The notes beneath the pieces are model-generated. The model had not been told where the DNA came from. It did no database searches and worked only from the letters and a program-made list of their open reading frames with translations. A stretch of DNA of 64,000 bases from an uncultured Bacteroidota bacterium (lineage in GTDB: Bacteria; Bacteroidota; Bacteroidia; Flavobacteriales; Flavobacteriaceae), in NCBI GenBank assembly GCA_902584445.1, contig CACHZY010000005.1, positions 1-64,000 on the forward strand. The letters are read 5' to 3'. Positions 30,566-40,820 of the stretch are shown here, one piece after another. Numbering within the stretch: position 1 is the first letter of the stretch; each line of letters opens with the position of its first letter. A program made the position numbers and the translations under genes.

Positions 30566-33500
30566 TTGGTCATTCGACGAGTAATATTACTCTTTCTGTT
30601 CATTATTTTATTTTTCTTTAACGAGATCCAAGCCCAAGATTATTGGTCTAAAGCTGATAAAGAAATAGTCTTACCTCAAACATTTCAAGCAAGGGAAGAT
30701 TGGCATTACTTATCATTGGATAATGATAAATTAAAAGCTTTATTAATACCTAAAAACATTTCTACCTCCGAGTCTCAGGAAAATAATATATCGATTGAGC
30801 TTCCAAATGAAAAGGGAATTGAAGAAACATTTTCATTAACTTCTGTTGCTGTTCTATCTCCTGAACTAGCCAGACAATTTCCTAAGATTAAAACTTATGT
30901 GGGAAGAAGTAAAAGTAGACCAGATGTATCTGTAAGAATGTCATATACACCAATGGGAATCAATGCTTGGATACGTTTTCCAGACGGTAAAAATAGATTT
31001 ATTCAACCGATTGATAAAGATAGAAATTACTTGTCTTATTTGCGATCAGAGAATAATACGATCAGTAGTTTTGAATGTACTACTCCATTGGATCAAAATT
31101 CGATTGTAGAAGAAAAATTAAAACGAAGGGGAAGTAGTCTCAGAACCTCTGATAGCCATCTTAAAATATTCAGGTTAGCCATCTCTACTTCTGGAGGTTA
31201 TACTTCTTTTTGGGGAGATGATGATCAAAGTAATGGTAGTAATAAAGAAGATGCTTTTGCTGCAGTAGTTAGTACAATTAATCGAGTTAATGAGATTTTT
31301 GAAAATGAATTAGGAATTCACTTGGAGTTGGTAAATGGTCTGGATTTAATTTATGACGACCCTGATAATGACCCCTACACTGATGATTTTGGTTCTGAGG
31401 TTCAAGAAACCCTTGATGAGGTATTTGGCTCTCAAAACTACGATATTGGGCACTTATTTGCATATTCTACAGCAAGCGGTGGAGGGAATGCTGGTTCAGT
31501 AGGTAACGTCTGCATAGATAATAAAAAAGGGTCAGCTTACAGTTATCATCCCTTTGAGGGATCATTTAATGATCCTTTTTTTGAGCGATCATTTTGATAT
31601 CGATTATGTAGCCCACGAAATGGCTCACCAATTTGGAGCATTTCATACTTTTGGTTATGAAAATGAATTTGAGGGAGTAAGCTCAGAGCCTGGCAGTGGT
31701 TCAACTATAATGGGTTATGCTGGAATTACTGGATCGGACAATGTACAAAGGCATAGTGATCCTTATTTTCATTATCATAGTCTAAAAAATATAAATGATT
31801 ATGTTCAAAATCAAACCTGCTATACCACAACATTAAATGAAAATGAACCCCCTACTGTAAATGCTGGTATAGATTATACTATCCCAATAGGTACTGCATA
31901 TGAATTGAAGGCAACTGCGAGCGATCCAGATAATCTAAAATTGTATTACTGTTGGGAACAATTGGATAGTGGGGAAGTAGGAACTAATAATTTTGGACCT
32001 AATTTTCATTTGGGTAGTCAGGCTCGTTCGCTACCACCAACTGAAAGCGCTATAAGGACGATTCCAAGGATGGAGTCAGTTTTGGATGGAAAACTGACAG
32101 AAACGAATCCTACAATTGGAAGTAATTGGGAAACAGTTTCAAATATTGAAAGAACTCTAACATGGGGTGTAACTGTTAGAGATTATTTTCCTGCTTTAGC
32201 AAATGGAAAAGGTAAAACTACTTCTGATGCTAGAATAATAAAAGTGACATCTAAAGCTGGTCCATTTAAAATTTTATCTCAGGCTGAAGAAGGAATTTTT
32301 TGGGAAGGGGGCTCTAGGCAAATCGTTTCTTGGGATGTTTCAAATACTGATCAGAGCCCTATTAACACCAAAAACGTTTCAATTTTAATATCTAAAGACT
32401 TAGGACAGACTTTTAATGAAATTCTAGTTGCCAATACACCAAACGATGGTAATGAAGAAATAACTGTGCCAGCAGATATCAATTCCGATCAAGTGAGAAT
32501 TAAAATTGTTCCTGATAATTCTATTTATTTCACTGTAAACACTCAAAATATAGAAATTCAACAGTCGCCATTTACTTTTTTATTTGATAAATATAATCAA
32601 GAGATTTGCGAGGAATCAGAAATTATTTTTAATTATTACTATGAAACTTACCTTGGATTTAATGAAGAAGTAAATCTCGGCATAAGCAACTTACCTGAAG
32701 GATTAGAAGCTGTTTTCTCATCACCTAAATTAACACAAGGCTCGAGTTCGGGAACCTTGAGGCTCTTAGGACTTGAAAATTTATCTAATCAGGATTTAAC
32801 ACTAGAGGTTTTCGCTCTAGGGAGCACAATTTCAAAAACAGTTGAGTTAGAACTAAGGGCTTTAAACGATAATTTTTCCAATATTGAACTTTTAAGCCCA
32901 ACTATGGATGAAGAGGGTATTAGTAGAAATGTTACGTTGACTTGGGAGGTTGAGACTAGTGCTACTTCTTATATTTTAGAGGTAGCGAAAGATGTAAATT
33001 TTTCAAATATTATTGTTTCTACCTCTACCATTATGAACTCGTATTTTCTTAAAAATTTAGATTTTGCAGAGGAATATTTTTGGCGGGTTAAACCATTAAA
33101 TATTTGTGGCACTGGTGCCTTTTCTGAAACTAGAGCTTTTAATACAACTTTGATTAATTGTAAAAATTATTACCCCTCAAGTCTGCCTAGTCAAATTAGT
33201 GATAGTCAAGGGGTTTTTCCTGGAGTAACAAAAGTCACTATAAATGTTTTTGATCAAGCTTTTATTGAAGATATCAACGTAAAGATATCTATTGAACATG
33301 CCTATATTGAAGATATTTCAATCTATCTAATTGCACCTAACCAAACCAAAATTAAATTATCACAGAATTTAGGAGAAAATTTGGGTAATTACATAAATAC
33401 TGTTTTTGATCAGGAGTCCTCAAATCCAATTGTATTTGCACTGCCCCCATTTATAGGTTCATTTAGTCCAATTGAAGATTTATCAGATCTTTATGGCAAT

Positions 33501-34442
33501 GAAATGAAGGGGGAATGGATACTTCAAATAGAGGATAATTTTGAAGGAACATCAGGAAATTTAACTGACGCTGAATTGCAAATATGCTACAGTGGAGAAA
33601 TTATTCTAGATACTGATAATGATTCAATAGCAGACTTTAAGGATAATTGCCCAACTATAGCTAATAATGATCAATCTGATATTGATAGAGATGGGTTGGG
33701 AGACTTATGTGACTTGAATACCTTTAATAATTTTTTAATTACAAAATCAAATCCAACTTGTGCATTAAAGAACAATGGAATAATAAGTATAAATGGTAAG
33801 GCTCATTTTAGCTACAAAGCAGATATTAAGGGTCCCAATGGGTATTTTTCTCAAAAGAGATTTAATCACTTATATGATGCTACAATAAAAAATCTTTCTC
33901 CAGGGAATTATTCAATTTGTATAACTTCTGATGAGGAAATCAATTTTGAAAGTTGCTTCAAGACCTTACTTGAAAGTCCGGATCCGCTTAACGTTTTAAC
34001 CGAGTTAAATTATCAAAATCAATCCCTTACAATTGATCTTTCAGGAGCTATAAACTATGAAATATTACTTAATAATAGCCGTTATAAATTAAATTCAGGA
34101 AGACACCAACTTTATTTAAAGGAGGGATTAAATAGGTTAGAGATTAGAACTAACCAAGAATGTCATGGAAAAGTGGAAGAGAATATTTATCTATCAGATG
34201 TATCAACTATTTATCCAAATCCAGCTTTTGATTCGGTTAACGTCTTATTAGGAGGACAAGCCAATGACTTTATAATCTCTATTTTCAGCATTCAAGGGGA
34301 TTTAATAGAGCAATTTAAGGAGCAACATCTACCTAGTAACCGAACCTTTACTATTCCTTTAGATTATTATCCCAAAGGGGTTTATCTCATCAATGTTATT
34401 TGTGGAGATAAAATTGAGAATATCAAATTACTTAAGAGATGA
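30566..34442 (+). pseudogene. Secreted reprolysin-like zinc metalloprotease with Fn3, P-domain, TSP3-like and T9SS sorting domain; split by an apparent homopolymer frameshift
   Basis: ORF 30566..31597 (signal peptide, prodomain, start of catalytic domain) and ORF 31554..34442 (HEMAHQFGAFH zinc site; P-domain; DTDNDSIADFKDNCPTIANNDQSDIDRDGLGDLCD; C-terminal YPNPAFDSVNV...PKGVYLINVICGDKIENIKLLKR). T7 to T6 at 31576-31582 joins them as ...NDPFLSDHFDIDYVAHEMAHQFG. Confidence 0.88.
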
Positions 34443-35122
34443 AATTAGAGAATTTATTTTTGATATTAACTCTTTTTTTAGCCATTGCCTGTGAAAAAGA
34501 AGTAATCATAACCCCAGATCCACCCCTTTTAATTGGACCTGAAAATAACAATAGTTGTACCTCAGAGACAATTATTACATCTCAAAAAAGTCAAGTAAAC
34601 TTTCTTTGGCAAGCTGCATTGAATGCAGATGAATATGAATTAGTAATTAGAGATATTCAAACAAATTTAGACATTCAATTAAATACGTTTCGGACTTTTA
34701 GCCCTGTGGTTTTAGACCGTGGTAAACAGTATTCGTGGTGGGTAATCTCGAAGTACAATGCGGATCAAACCTTTTCAAAAAGCAGAATTTGGACTTTTTA
34801 TCTAGAGGGTCCCCAAAAGTCAAGTCATTTTCCATTTCCTGCAAATCTTTTAAATCCAAAATCTAATGAACAAATAAGTTTGAATGATGGAAAATATATT
34901 TTTATATGGGAATCAACTGACCTTGATGAAGACATAATTGAATATGACTTCTATTTAGGCTCTGATCCTGATGAGTTAACTCTTTTGGCAGAAAGATTAT
35001 CATTAAACTCGATTGAGTTATCGCTTAATCCCAATCAATTCTATTATTGGAAAGTTATAACTAGAGATTCAGAGGGTAATGTTTCTAGTTCGCCTGTTGA
35101 AGGTTTTAAAACTTCTTTTTAA
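34439..35122 (+). CDS. Two-domain Fn3-like lipoprotein coupled to the upstream T9SS metalloprotease
   Basis: Lipobox LFLAIAC; two beta-sandwich-like repeats (YSWWVISKYN..., FYYWKVITRDSEGN); ATGA overlap with upstream CDS; homologous over its length to ORF 48849..49583. Confidence 0.75.
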   Translation: MKLENLFLILTLFLAIACEKEVIITPDPPLLIGPENNNSCTSETIITSQKSQVNFLWQAALNADEYELVIRDIQTNLDIQLNTFRTFSPVVLDRGKQYSWWVISKYNADQTFSKSRIWTFYLEGPQKSSHFPFPANLLNPKSNEQISLNDGKYIFIWESTDLDEDIIEYDFYLGSDPDELTLLAERLSLNSIELSLNPNQFYYWKVITRDSEGNVSSSPVEGFKTSF

Positions 35123-35760
35123 GAGGTTTTACCATTATATAAGTTCATGGATTTTTCAAGTCCTCTTTGGATGAAAGAGAGGGCAATCTCCTCACATTTT
35201 ATTATACCTTTAACTACCTGATTTTTTTCTTCAGAGCTAAATTTTCCTAGTACAAAATCAATTTGGTTAAAACTTTTATCATCATTCTTAATTCCGAATC
35301 TAAGTCTTGGGTAGTTATGTGTATTAAGATGTGCTTCGATGTCTTTTAGTCCGTTATGACCTCCATCACTTCCTTTTCCCTTAAGCCTAAGTTTAGCTAG
35401 GGGAAGATGGAGATCATCAGTAACTACTAAGATATTTTCAATGGCTATGTTTTCTTTTAAAGCCCAGTATCGAACTGCTTTCCCACTTCGATTCATCAGG
35501 GTAGAAGGTTTGATAAGAATAATTTTTTCCCCTTTAAAACGTAATACACCTTTTTTGCAAAGCTTAGATTCTTCCATATCAGCCTTATACTTTTCAGCAA
35601 TGTAATCAATTACTTCAAATCCAATATTATGACGCGTATTTTTATAATCAGCACCAATATTTCCTAAACCAACGATTAAGAATTTTCTCATGTCAATCGA
35701 TTTTGATTTTCCTTTAAGCCAACGGAGGATCATCTTGTAAAAATAAAAAAAGCATCTCAT
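35119..35760 (-). CDS. pth: Peptidyl-tRNA hydrolase
   Basis: FLIVGLGNIGADYKNTRHNIGFEVID, IKPSTLMNRSGKAV, VTDDLHLPLAKLRLKGKGSDGGHNGLKDI. True start probably internal MRKFLIVG. Confidence 0.95.
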   Translation of the reverse strand: MRCFFYFYKMILRWLKGKSKSIDMRKFLIVGLGNIGADYKNTRHNIGFEVIDYIAEKYKADMEESKLCKKGVLRFKGEKIILIKPSTLMNRSGKAVRYWALKENIAIENILVVTDDLHLPLAKLRLKGKGSDGGHNGLKDIEAHLNTHNYPRLRFGIKNDDKSFNQIDFVLGKFSSEEKNQVVKGIIKCEEIALSFIQRGLEKSMNLYNGKTS

Positions 35761-35799
35761 CTAAGAGATGCCTTAATTTAAAATCAAATATTATAGAAA

Positions 35800-36441
35800 T
35801 TATTCTGCGGGAGTACCACTTTTAGTTTCTTCTACTTCTCCTTCCTCAGAATCCTCAGTTGTTTCATCCTCTACTTCCTCAACTTCAATTGAAGCTCTTG
35901 AGGTTCTCACTTTACATACAACCATGTTGTCAGGGTGTAAAATAATATAATCACTAGTTTTAAGCTCTTCAATAATAAGCTTATCCCCTAATTCAAGTTC
36001 AGAAATATCGGCCTTTATAAAGTCTGGTAGGTTAGAAGGTACAGCTCTTACCTTAAGCTTTCGTTTATTAATAGATAAGACACCGCCGCTAATCAATACT
36101 CCTGGTGCGGAACCTTCAAAAATTACTGGAATTTCCATAGTAACAGGTTTGTCGTCAAAAACCTGATAGAAATCAACGTGAAGAATCTTGTCACTAACAG
36201 GATGAAATTGGATATCTTGTAAAATGGCATTAATTTTTTCTCCTCCTTCTAAATTAATTACTACAGTGTGGGCATTAGGGGTGTAAACTAATTTACTGAA
36301 ATCAAGTTCGTTTGCGGAAAAATGGATTGGATTTTCTCCTCCATATAGTACGCAAGGAACCTTATCAGCATTACGAAGTGCTTTAGTAGCTAACTTGCCT
36401 ACGCTTTCTCTTTTAGATCCTTTTATTGTAATAGATTTCAT
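35800..36441 (-). CDS. rplY: 50S ribosomal protein L25/general stress protein Ctc
   Basis: [67 protein letters not shown]; acidic C-terminus. Confidence 0.94.
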   Translation of the reverse strand: MKSITIKGSKRESVGKLATKALRNADKVPCVLYGGENPIHFSANELDFSKLVYTPNAHTVVINLEGGEKINAILQDIQFHPVSDKILHVDFYQVFDDKPVTMEIPVIFEGSAPGVLISGGVLSINKRKLKVRAVPSNLPDFIKADISELELGDKLIIEELKTSDYIILHPDNMVVCKVRTSRASIEVEEVEDETTEDSEEGEVEETKSGTPAE

Positions 36442-36452
36442 TTTTGTTTAAT

Positions 36453-37385
36453 TTATATTATGTAGTTGTTACTAATAGATTTGTTGTGGTGAACATTGTG
36501 CATAGTCTTTGCAAATATTTTTGCACAACTTAATACTTTAATTTTTTTACTTTTCTTCTTTGATGGGATAGTATCGGAAACTATTAGTTCCTCTAAACGA
36601 GATTTTTCAATTTTATCAAAAGCATCTGCAGATAGTAATGCATGTGTACATATTGCTCTAACAGATAATGCTCCCCTTTCCATCATCAAATCAGCGGCCC
36701 GAGTAAGTGTTCCAGCAGTATCGACCATATCATCAACTAAAACTACATTTTTACCAGTCACATCACCAATGAGCTCCATATTAGTAATCACATTTGCTTT
36801 AGCTCTTTGTTTATAACAAATGACAACGTCAGACTCCAAAAATTTAGAATAAGCGTATGCTCTTTTTGAACCACCCATGTCTGGTGAGGCGACAGTTAAT
36901 TTATCTAAATTAAGTTGTTGCAAATAAGGTATGAAAATTGCCGAGGCAAATAGGTGGTCAACAGGTTTTTCAAAGAAACCCTGAATTTGATCTGCGTGTA
37001 AGTCCATTGTAATAATCCTTGTAGCACCTGCAGATTCAAGAAGTTTAGCAATAAGTTTTGCACCAATCGGGACTCTAGGTTTATCTTTTCTGTCTTGGCG
37101 AGCCCACCCAAAATATGGCATAACCGCAGTGATGTGTCTAGCTGAAGCTCTTTTCGCAGCGTCTAGCATTAAAAGCATTTCCATAAGATTTTCTGAGCTA
37201 GGATGTGTTGAACCCACAATAAAAATTCTAGCACCTCTTACAGATTCTTCAAAAGAGGGTTGAAATTCCCCATCGCTGTAGTGCGAAAAGTTTACCTGAC
37301 CTAGTGGCAAGCCATATTCTCTAGCTATGGCAGTAGCCAATTCAAAGGACTGGTTACAACTAAATAATTTTACCGGAGTTTTCAA
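36453..37385 (-). CDS. prs: Ribose-phosphate pyrophosphokinase
   Basis: GQVNFSHYSDGEFQPSFEESVRG, YFGWARQDRKDKPRVPIGAKL, TMDLHADQIQGFF, VVLVDDMVDTAGTL. Confidence 0.96.
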   Translation of the reverse strand: MKTPVKLFSCNQSFELATAIAREYGLPLGQVNFSHYSDGEFQPSFEESVRGARIFIVGSTHPSSENLMEMLLMLDAAKRASARHITAVMPYFGWARQDRKDKPRVPIGAKLIAKLLESAGATRIITMDLHADQIQGFFEKPVDHLFASAIFIPYLQQLNLDKLTVASPDMGGSKRAYAYSKFLESDVVICYKQRAKANVITNMELIGDVTGKNVVLVDDMVDTAGTLTRAADLMMERGALSVRAICTHALLSADAFDKIEKSRLEELIVSDTIPSKKKSKKIKVLSCAKIFAKTMHNVHHNKSISNNYII

Positions 37386-37495
37386 TGGTTAGTGCTTTTT
37401 GGATTGCAAATTTATAAATAAAATCAAGTCGTTAAAGCTTATTCATCAATAATTTAGAATGAAACTTCTTTAAAATTATTAATTTTAGCGTCGCT

Positions 37496-37577
37496 GCCTT
37501 GGTGGCGGAACTGGTAGACGCGCTGGATTCAAAATCCAGTTCTTTCGGGAGTGTGGGTTCGATTCCCACCCAAGGTA
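37496..37577 (+). tRNA. tRNA-Leu (anticodon CAA)
   Basis: Acceptor GCCTTGG/CCAAGGT plus discriminator A; anticodon arm CTGGA-TTCAAAA-TCCAG; long variable arm; T arm GTGGG-TTCGATT-CCCAC; CCA not encoded. Confidence 0.95.
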
Positions 37578-37583
37578 CTTTAA

Positions 37584-37608
37584 CCTCGCAATTTTTGCGG
37601 GGTTTTTT
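37584..37608 (+). terminator. Rho-independent terminator after tRNA-Leu
   Basis: CCTCGCA-ATTTT-TGCGGGG stem followed by TTTTTT. Confidence 0.8.
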
Positions 37609-37778
37609 CTTTGAAAATATTTAATAAACTAAAAAAAATGGATTTAATGAATTTAATTTGAGCTTACTTATAATTGACCATAATAGTTCAAATAAGTCCA
37701 ATTGATTTTATTTAAAAAGTTATAGTTTTTGGCATATAATATTTCAAAAAAAAATTAAATATTAGCTACTTTTAGCCC

Positions 37779-39365
37779 ATGAATAGAAAAATATATTTTC
37801 AATTATTTTTATTATTACTTTTCAGTTGTTCAAGGGCTGAAAAAGAGGTTCAAGAAGACTTATTTTTCTCAAATACAACTGAATCGACAACTGAAAATAG
37901 CTCAAATATTCAAAATACAATCGAAGATTCTAGTAATGGAGGAACTATAGCTGAGGATTCCTCTTCAACTACTCCTAATGAGGAAATTGAAGGTAATGGA
38001 GTAGTAACTATAGGTGGACCGCTTGAAAAATATCTCACATTAAATAAATCGATTACCTATCAAAAAGTTGATGGATTTGGCGCTGGAATAAAGCGAAGGA
38101 CTGAGGATTTATATAAGCTCTCTAGCTCTTTGAGAGAGAAAGTTGAAAAATACTGTTTTCACGATTTAGAGGTAAATATGATTCGCTTTTTTATTTATCA
38201 TGATTTGGAACCTATTAACGATAATGACAATCCTCTAGAATTAGACGAAAGTAAGTTGGATTGGACTCCTTTTGACAGCGATCCAAATAAAAATAGGACG
38301 CGATATGTAGGTGAGGCTTTAAATAATGCAATGTTTTTAAGTAAAAATGGATTTGATCATATAATTGGAAACTGTAATAGTCCGCCTGGTTGGTTAAAAT
38401 CCAACGGAAAACACAACGGTGGTGGAACACTAATAAATGGAGGTGAATCGGAGTACAGTGAATTTTTAATTGCTACGCTAAAGGGACTTAAAACAAGATA
38501 TGGAATTAATATGACTGCAATTTCTCCTACCAATGAGCCAGATTATGAAGTTGCTTATGAGTCTATGGATACACCGCCAACCGAATTGTCTAGCATTATT
38601 TTGAATCTTGATGATCGTCTTGATCGGGAAGGCTTGAGCGATATAAAAATTGTTTCTCCGGAGTGTTTTAGGGTACATCAAAATTCAGAAAGGTCTACAA
38701 CAACATATATCAATGCGATGTTTGCTGATGATAAGGTTAAAAATGCAGTCGATATTGTTGCTACTCATACTTATGCAGATCCCAATCATAATGCTAATTG
38801 GAGGTTATTAAAACAGGCGGCATCTGATAAGCCTGTATGGGTTACAGAGTCAGGAGTCAATCGAAGTTTAGATCAATCTATGAGTGACGCTGCTAACTAC
38901 ATCAAGTGGATTATTAGAGGGTTTAATGAGGGCGGATTGACAGCATATATGTTACATCTTTTTTATGGTGAGGCAGAGGAAAGAGGCTATTCTAGTCTAG
39001 TTGCTTGGACACCTTCAGGGGAAATAATTTTACCAAAAAGATATTATTCCTTAAAACACTTTGCTAATCTTATTAAGCCAGGATACCTTAGAATTTCAGC
39101 CGATTTAAGTGAGGCAAATATGTTTGTACTTGCATTTAAATCTCCAAATGAGGACAAAGTAGTTTTACAAATATTTAACCAGGGTATTGAACAGAATTTA
39201 TCTATTGACGTAATTCCAGGTTCAAAGTCAATTCAACATATTATTACCTCTGACAATGAGGGAGAAGATTTTATTTCAAAAAATTACTATTCCCCTGATA
39301 AGAATTACTTTAACTTAAATGTTCCATCAATGACACTGAACTCGATTATTTTCAATCTGAATTGA
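37779..39365 (+). CDS. GH30-family glycoside hydrolase, lipoprotein (PUL)
   Basis: Lipobox LLFSC; KVDGFGAGIKRRTEDLYKLSS; acid/base ISPTNEPDYE; nucleophile KPVWVTESGVNRS; C-terminal beta domain. Confidence 0.85.
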   Translation: MNRKIYFQLFLLLLFSCSRAEKEVQEDLFFSNTTESTTENSSNIQNTIEDSSNGGTIAEDSSSTTPNEEIEGNGVVTIGGPLEKYLTLNKSITYQKVDGFGAGIKRRTEDLYKLSSSLREKVEKYCFHDLEVNMIRFFIYHDLEPINDNDNPLELDESKLDWTPFDSDPNKNRTRYVGEALNNAMFLSKNGFDHIIGNCNSPPGWLKSNGKHNGGGTLINGGESEYSEFLIATLKGLKTRYGINMTAISPTNEPDYEVAYESMDTPPTELSSIILNLDDRLDREGLSDIKIVSPECFRVHQNSERSTTTYINAMFADDKVKNAVDIVATHTYADPNHNANWRLLKQAASDKPVWVTESGVNRSLDQSMSDAANYIKWIIRGFNEGGLTAYMLHLFYGEAEERGYSSLVAWTPSGEIILPKRYYSLKHFANLIKPGYLRISADLSEANMFVLAFKSPNEDKVVLQIFNQGIEQNLSIDVIPGSKSIQHIITSDNEGEDFISKNYYSPDKNYFNLNVPSMTLNSIIFNLN

Positions 39366-39377
39366 TGGCAAAACATA

Positions 39378-40781
39378 TTATTGATTCTCCATAAGTTGAC
39401 TATCAATCTTTTTGCCAAGGCTATCCATTAATTTATTATATGATTTTAAATGTGATAAATTATTCATTTGTAAAGGGTCTAAATTATTTTCATAAATCAT
39501 TCTGTCTAAAATCTTATCTCCAATATTATATTTCCATTCAGAGTAGAAAAAATTATCAGACATATAAGTGTCACCATTTATATATCTTGAAAAAGCAAAT
39601 GTTTTAGTTGTTTTATTTGGGTCATTTAAATTCTCTACTAATGAGTTTCCTTGAAGATTTTTGGGTCCATTTATATTTAGGAGTTCACAAATAGTAGGGT
39701 ATAGGTCAACTAATTCAGCAAATGAATCAGATTGAGAAGATTTTGTTAATCCTGGAACTTTAATTATTAATGGTACCTGTAACTCTGTCTTGAAGAGACT
39801 ATGCTTTGACCATCTGTTATGTTCTGACAAGCTGAAACCATGATCACTAGTTAAAATTACTATCGTATCCTCAGCAAGACCCAATTCATCCAAAGCATTT
39901 AAAACACGACCGATTTGAGCATCAATATAACTGACACAAGCATAATAAGCATGAATTAGTTTTTTTGCAAGCTTTTCCTCTACATCAACATTTTTGGTAA
40001 TGTCTTTATATGCAGTCAGTTCATACCATGTCTGAGCTCTTTTAGGAGCCGTAAATGGAAAATCTTTGTTAATGGGAAATTTAATTTCAGTTGGATCATA
40101 AAGATCCCAATATTTTTTGGGAGCATTAAAAGGAAGATGAGGTTTTACAAATCCACTAAATAGCAGAAACGGTTTCCCATCATCTTTTAATTTTATAAGA
40201 TCAGAGATAGTTTTTGTTGCAATTTGGCCATCAAAATAGGCGTCATCATCCACTATAGCCGCTTCATAAGCTGGCACCTCTTTTTTCGATTTTTCGTTTT
40301 CGATGTTTTCCTCTAGTTTATAATTTCTCCAAGTTACTTCTTGAGGAGGGTCCCAAACCTCTGACCAGGTGTGTTTCATGTCAGCTGAATTATGTGATAC
40401 TTTTCCATTACTTATTGTAGTGTATCCATTATCCTTAAGTAATCCAGAAAGCGTTATAGCATCTGGCATCTCCTCATCAATTCTTGAGAAATAATTTACA
40501 AAACGGGTTTTATTTGGACGAAACCCTGTAAGTAAACTTGCACGCGAGGCACCACATACTGGAATATTACAAAAAGCATTGTTAAACTGAACTGATGATT
40601 TCGATAGTTCCTCAATATTTGGCGCTATAATATGTTTTTTCCCATAATTAGGCAGCTCAGGTCTTAAGTCATCTACAATAATAAAAAGGACATTTTTTGG
40701 TTTTTTTTCCTGTGAAAAGATTTCCTGTGAAAAAATAAATAGTGACAGAAAAATTATGGATTTAAAGAATTTATATTTCAT
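39378..40781 (-). CDS. S1-family sulfatase (iduronate-2-sulfatase-like), secreted
   Basis: Signal peptide; VLFIIVDDLRPELPNYG; formylglycine motif CGASRASLLTG; LTSDHGFSLSEHNRWSKHSLFKTELQVPLIIKVPG. Confidence 0.92.
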   Translation of the reverse strand: MKYKFFKSIIFLSLFIFSQEIFSQEKKPKNVLFIIVDDLRPELPNYGKKHIIAPNIEELSKSSVQFNNAFCNIPVCGASRASLLTGFRPNKTRFVNYFSRIDEEMPDAITLSGLLKDNGYTTISNGKVSHNSADMKHTWSEVWDPPQEVTWRNYKLEENIENEKSKKEVPAYEAAIVDDDAYFDGQIATKTISDLIKLKDDGKPFLLFSGFVKPHLPFNAPKKYWDLYDPTEIKFPINKDFPFTAPKRAQTWYELTAYKDITKNVDVEEKLAKKLIHAYYACVSYIDAQIGRVLNALDELGLAEDTIVILTSDHGFSLSEHNRWSKHSLFKTELQVPLIIKVPGLTKSSQSDSFAELVDLYPTICELLNINGPKNLQGNSLVENLNDPNKTTKTFAFSRYINGDTYMSDNFFYSEWKYNIGDKILDRMIYENNLDPLQMNNLSHLKSYNKLMDSLGKKIDSQLMENQ

Positions 40782-40820
40782 ATTTAAAATTTTGAACTTG
40801 AGATTTATCTCAAGTTTAAT

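Noticed and set aside
36496-36816. 106-aa ORF antisense to prs
   Set aside because: Mirror of a conserved gene; no independent start context or family signature.
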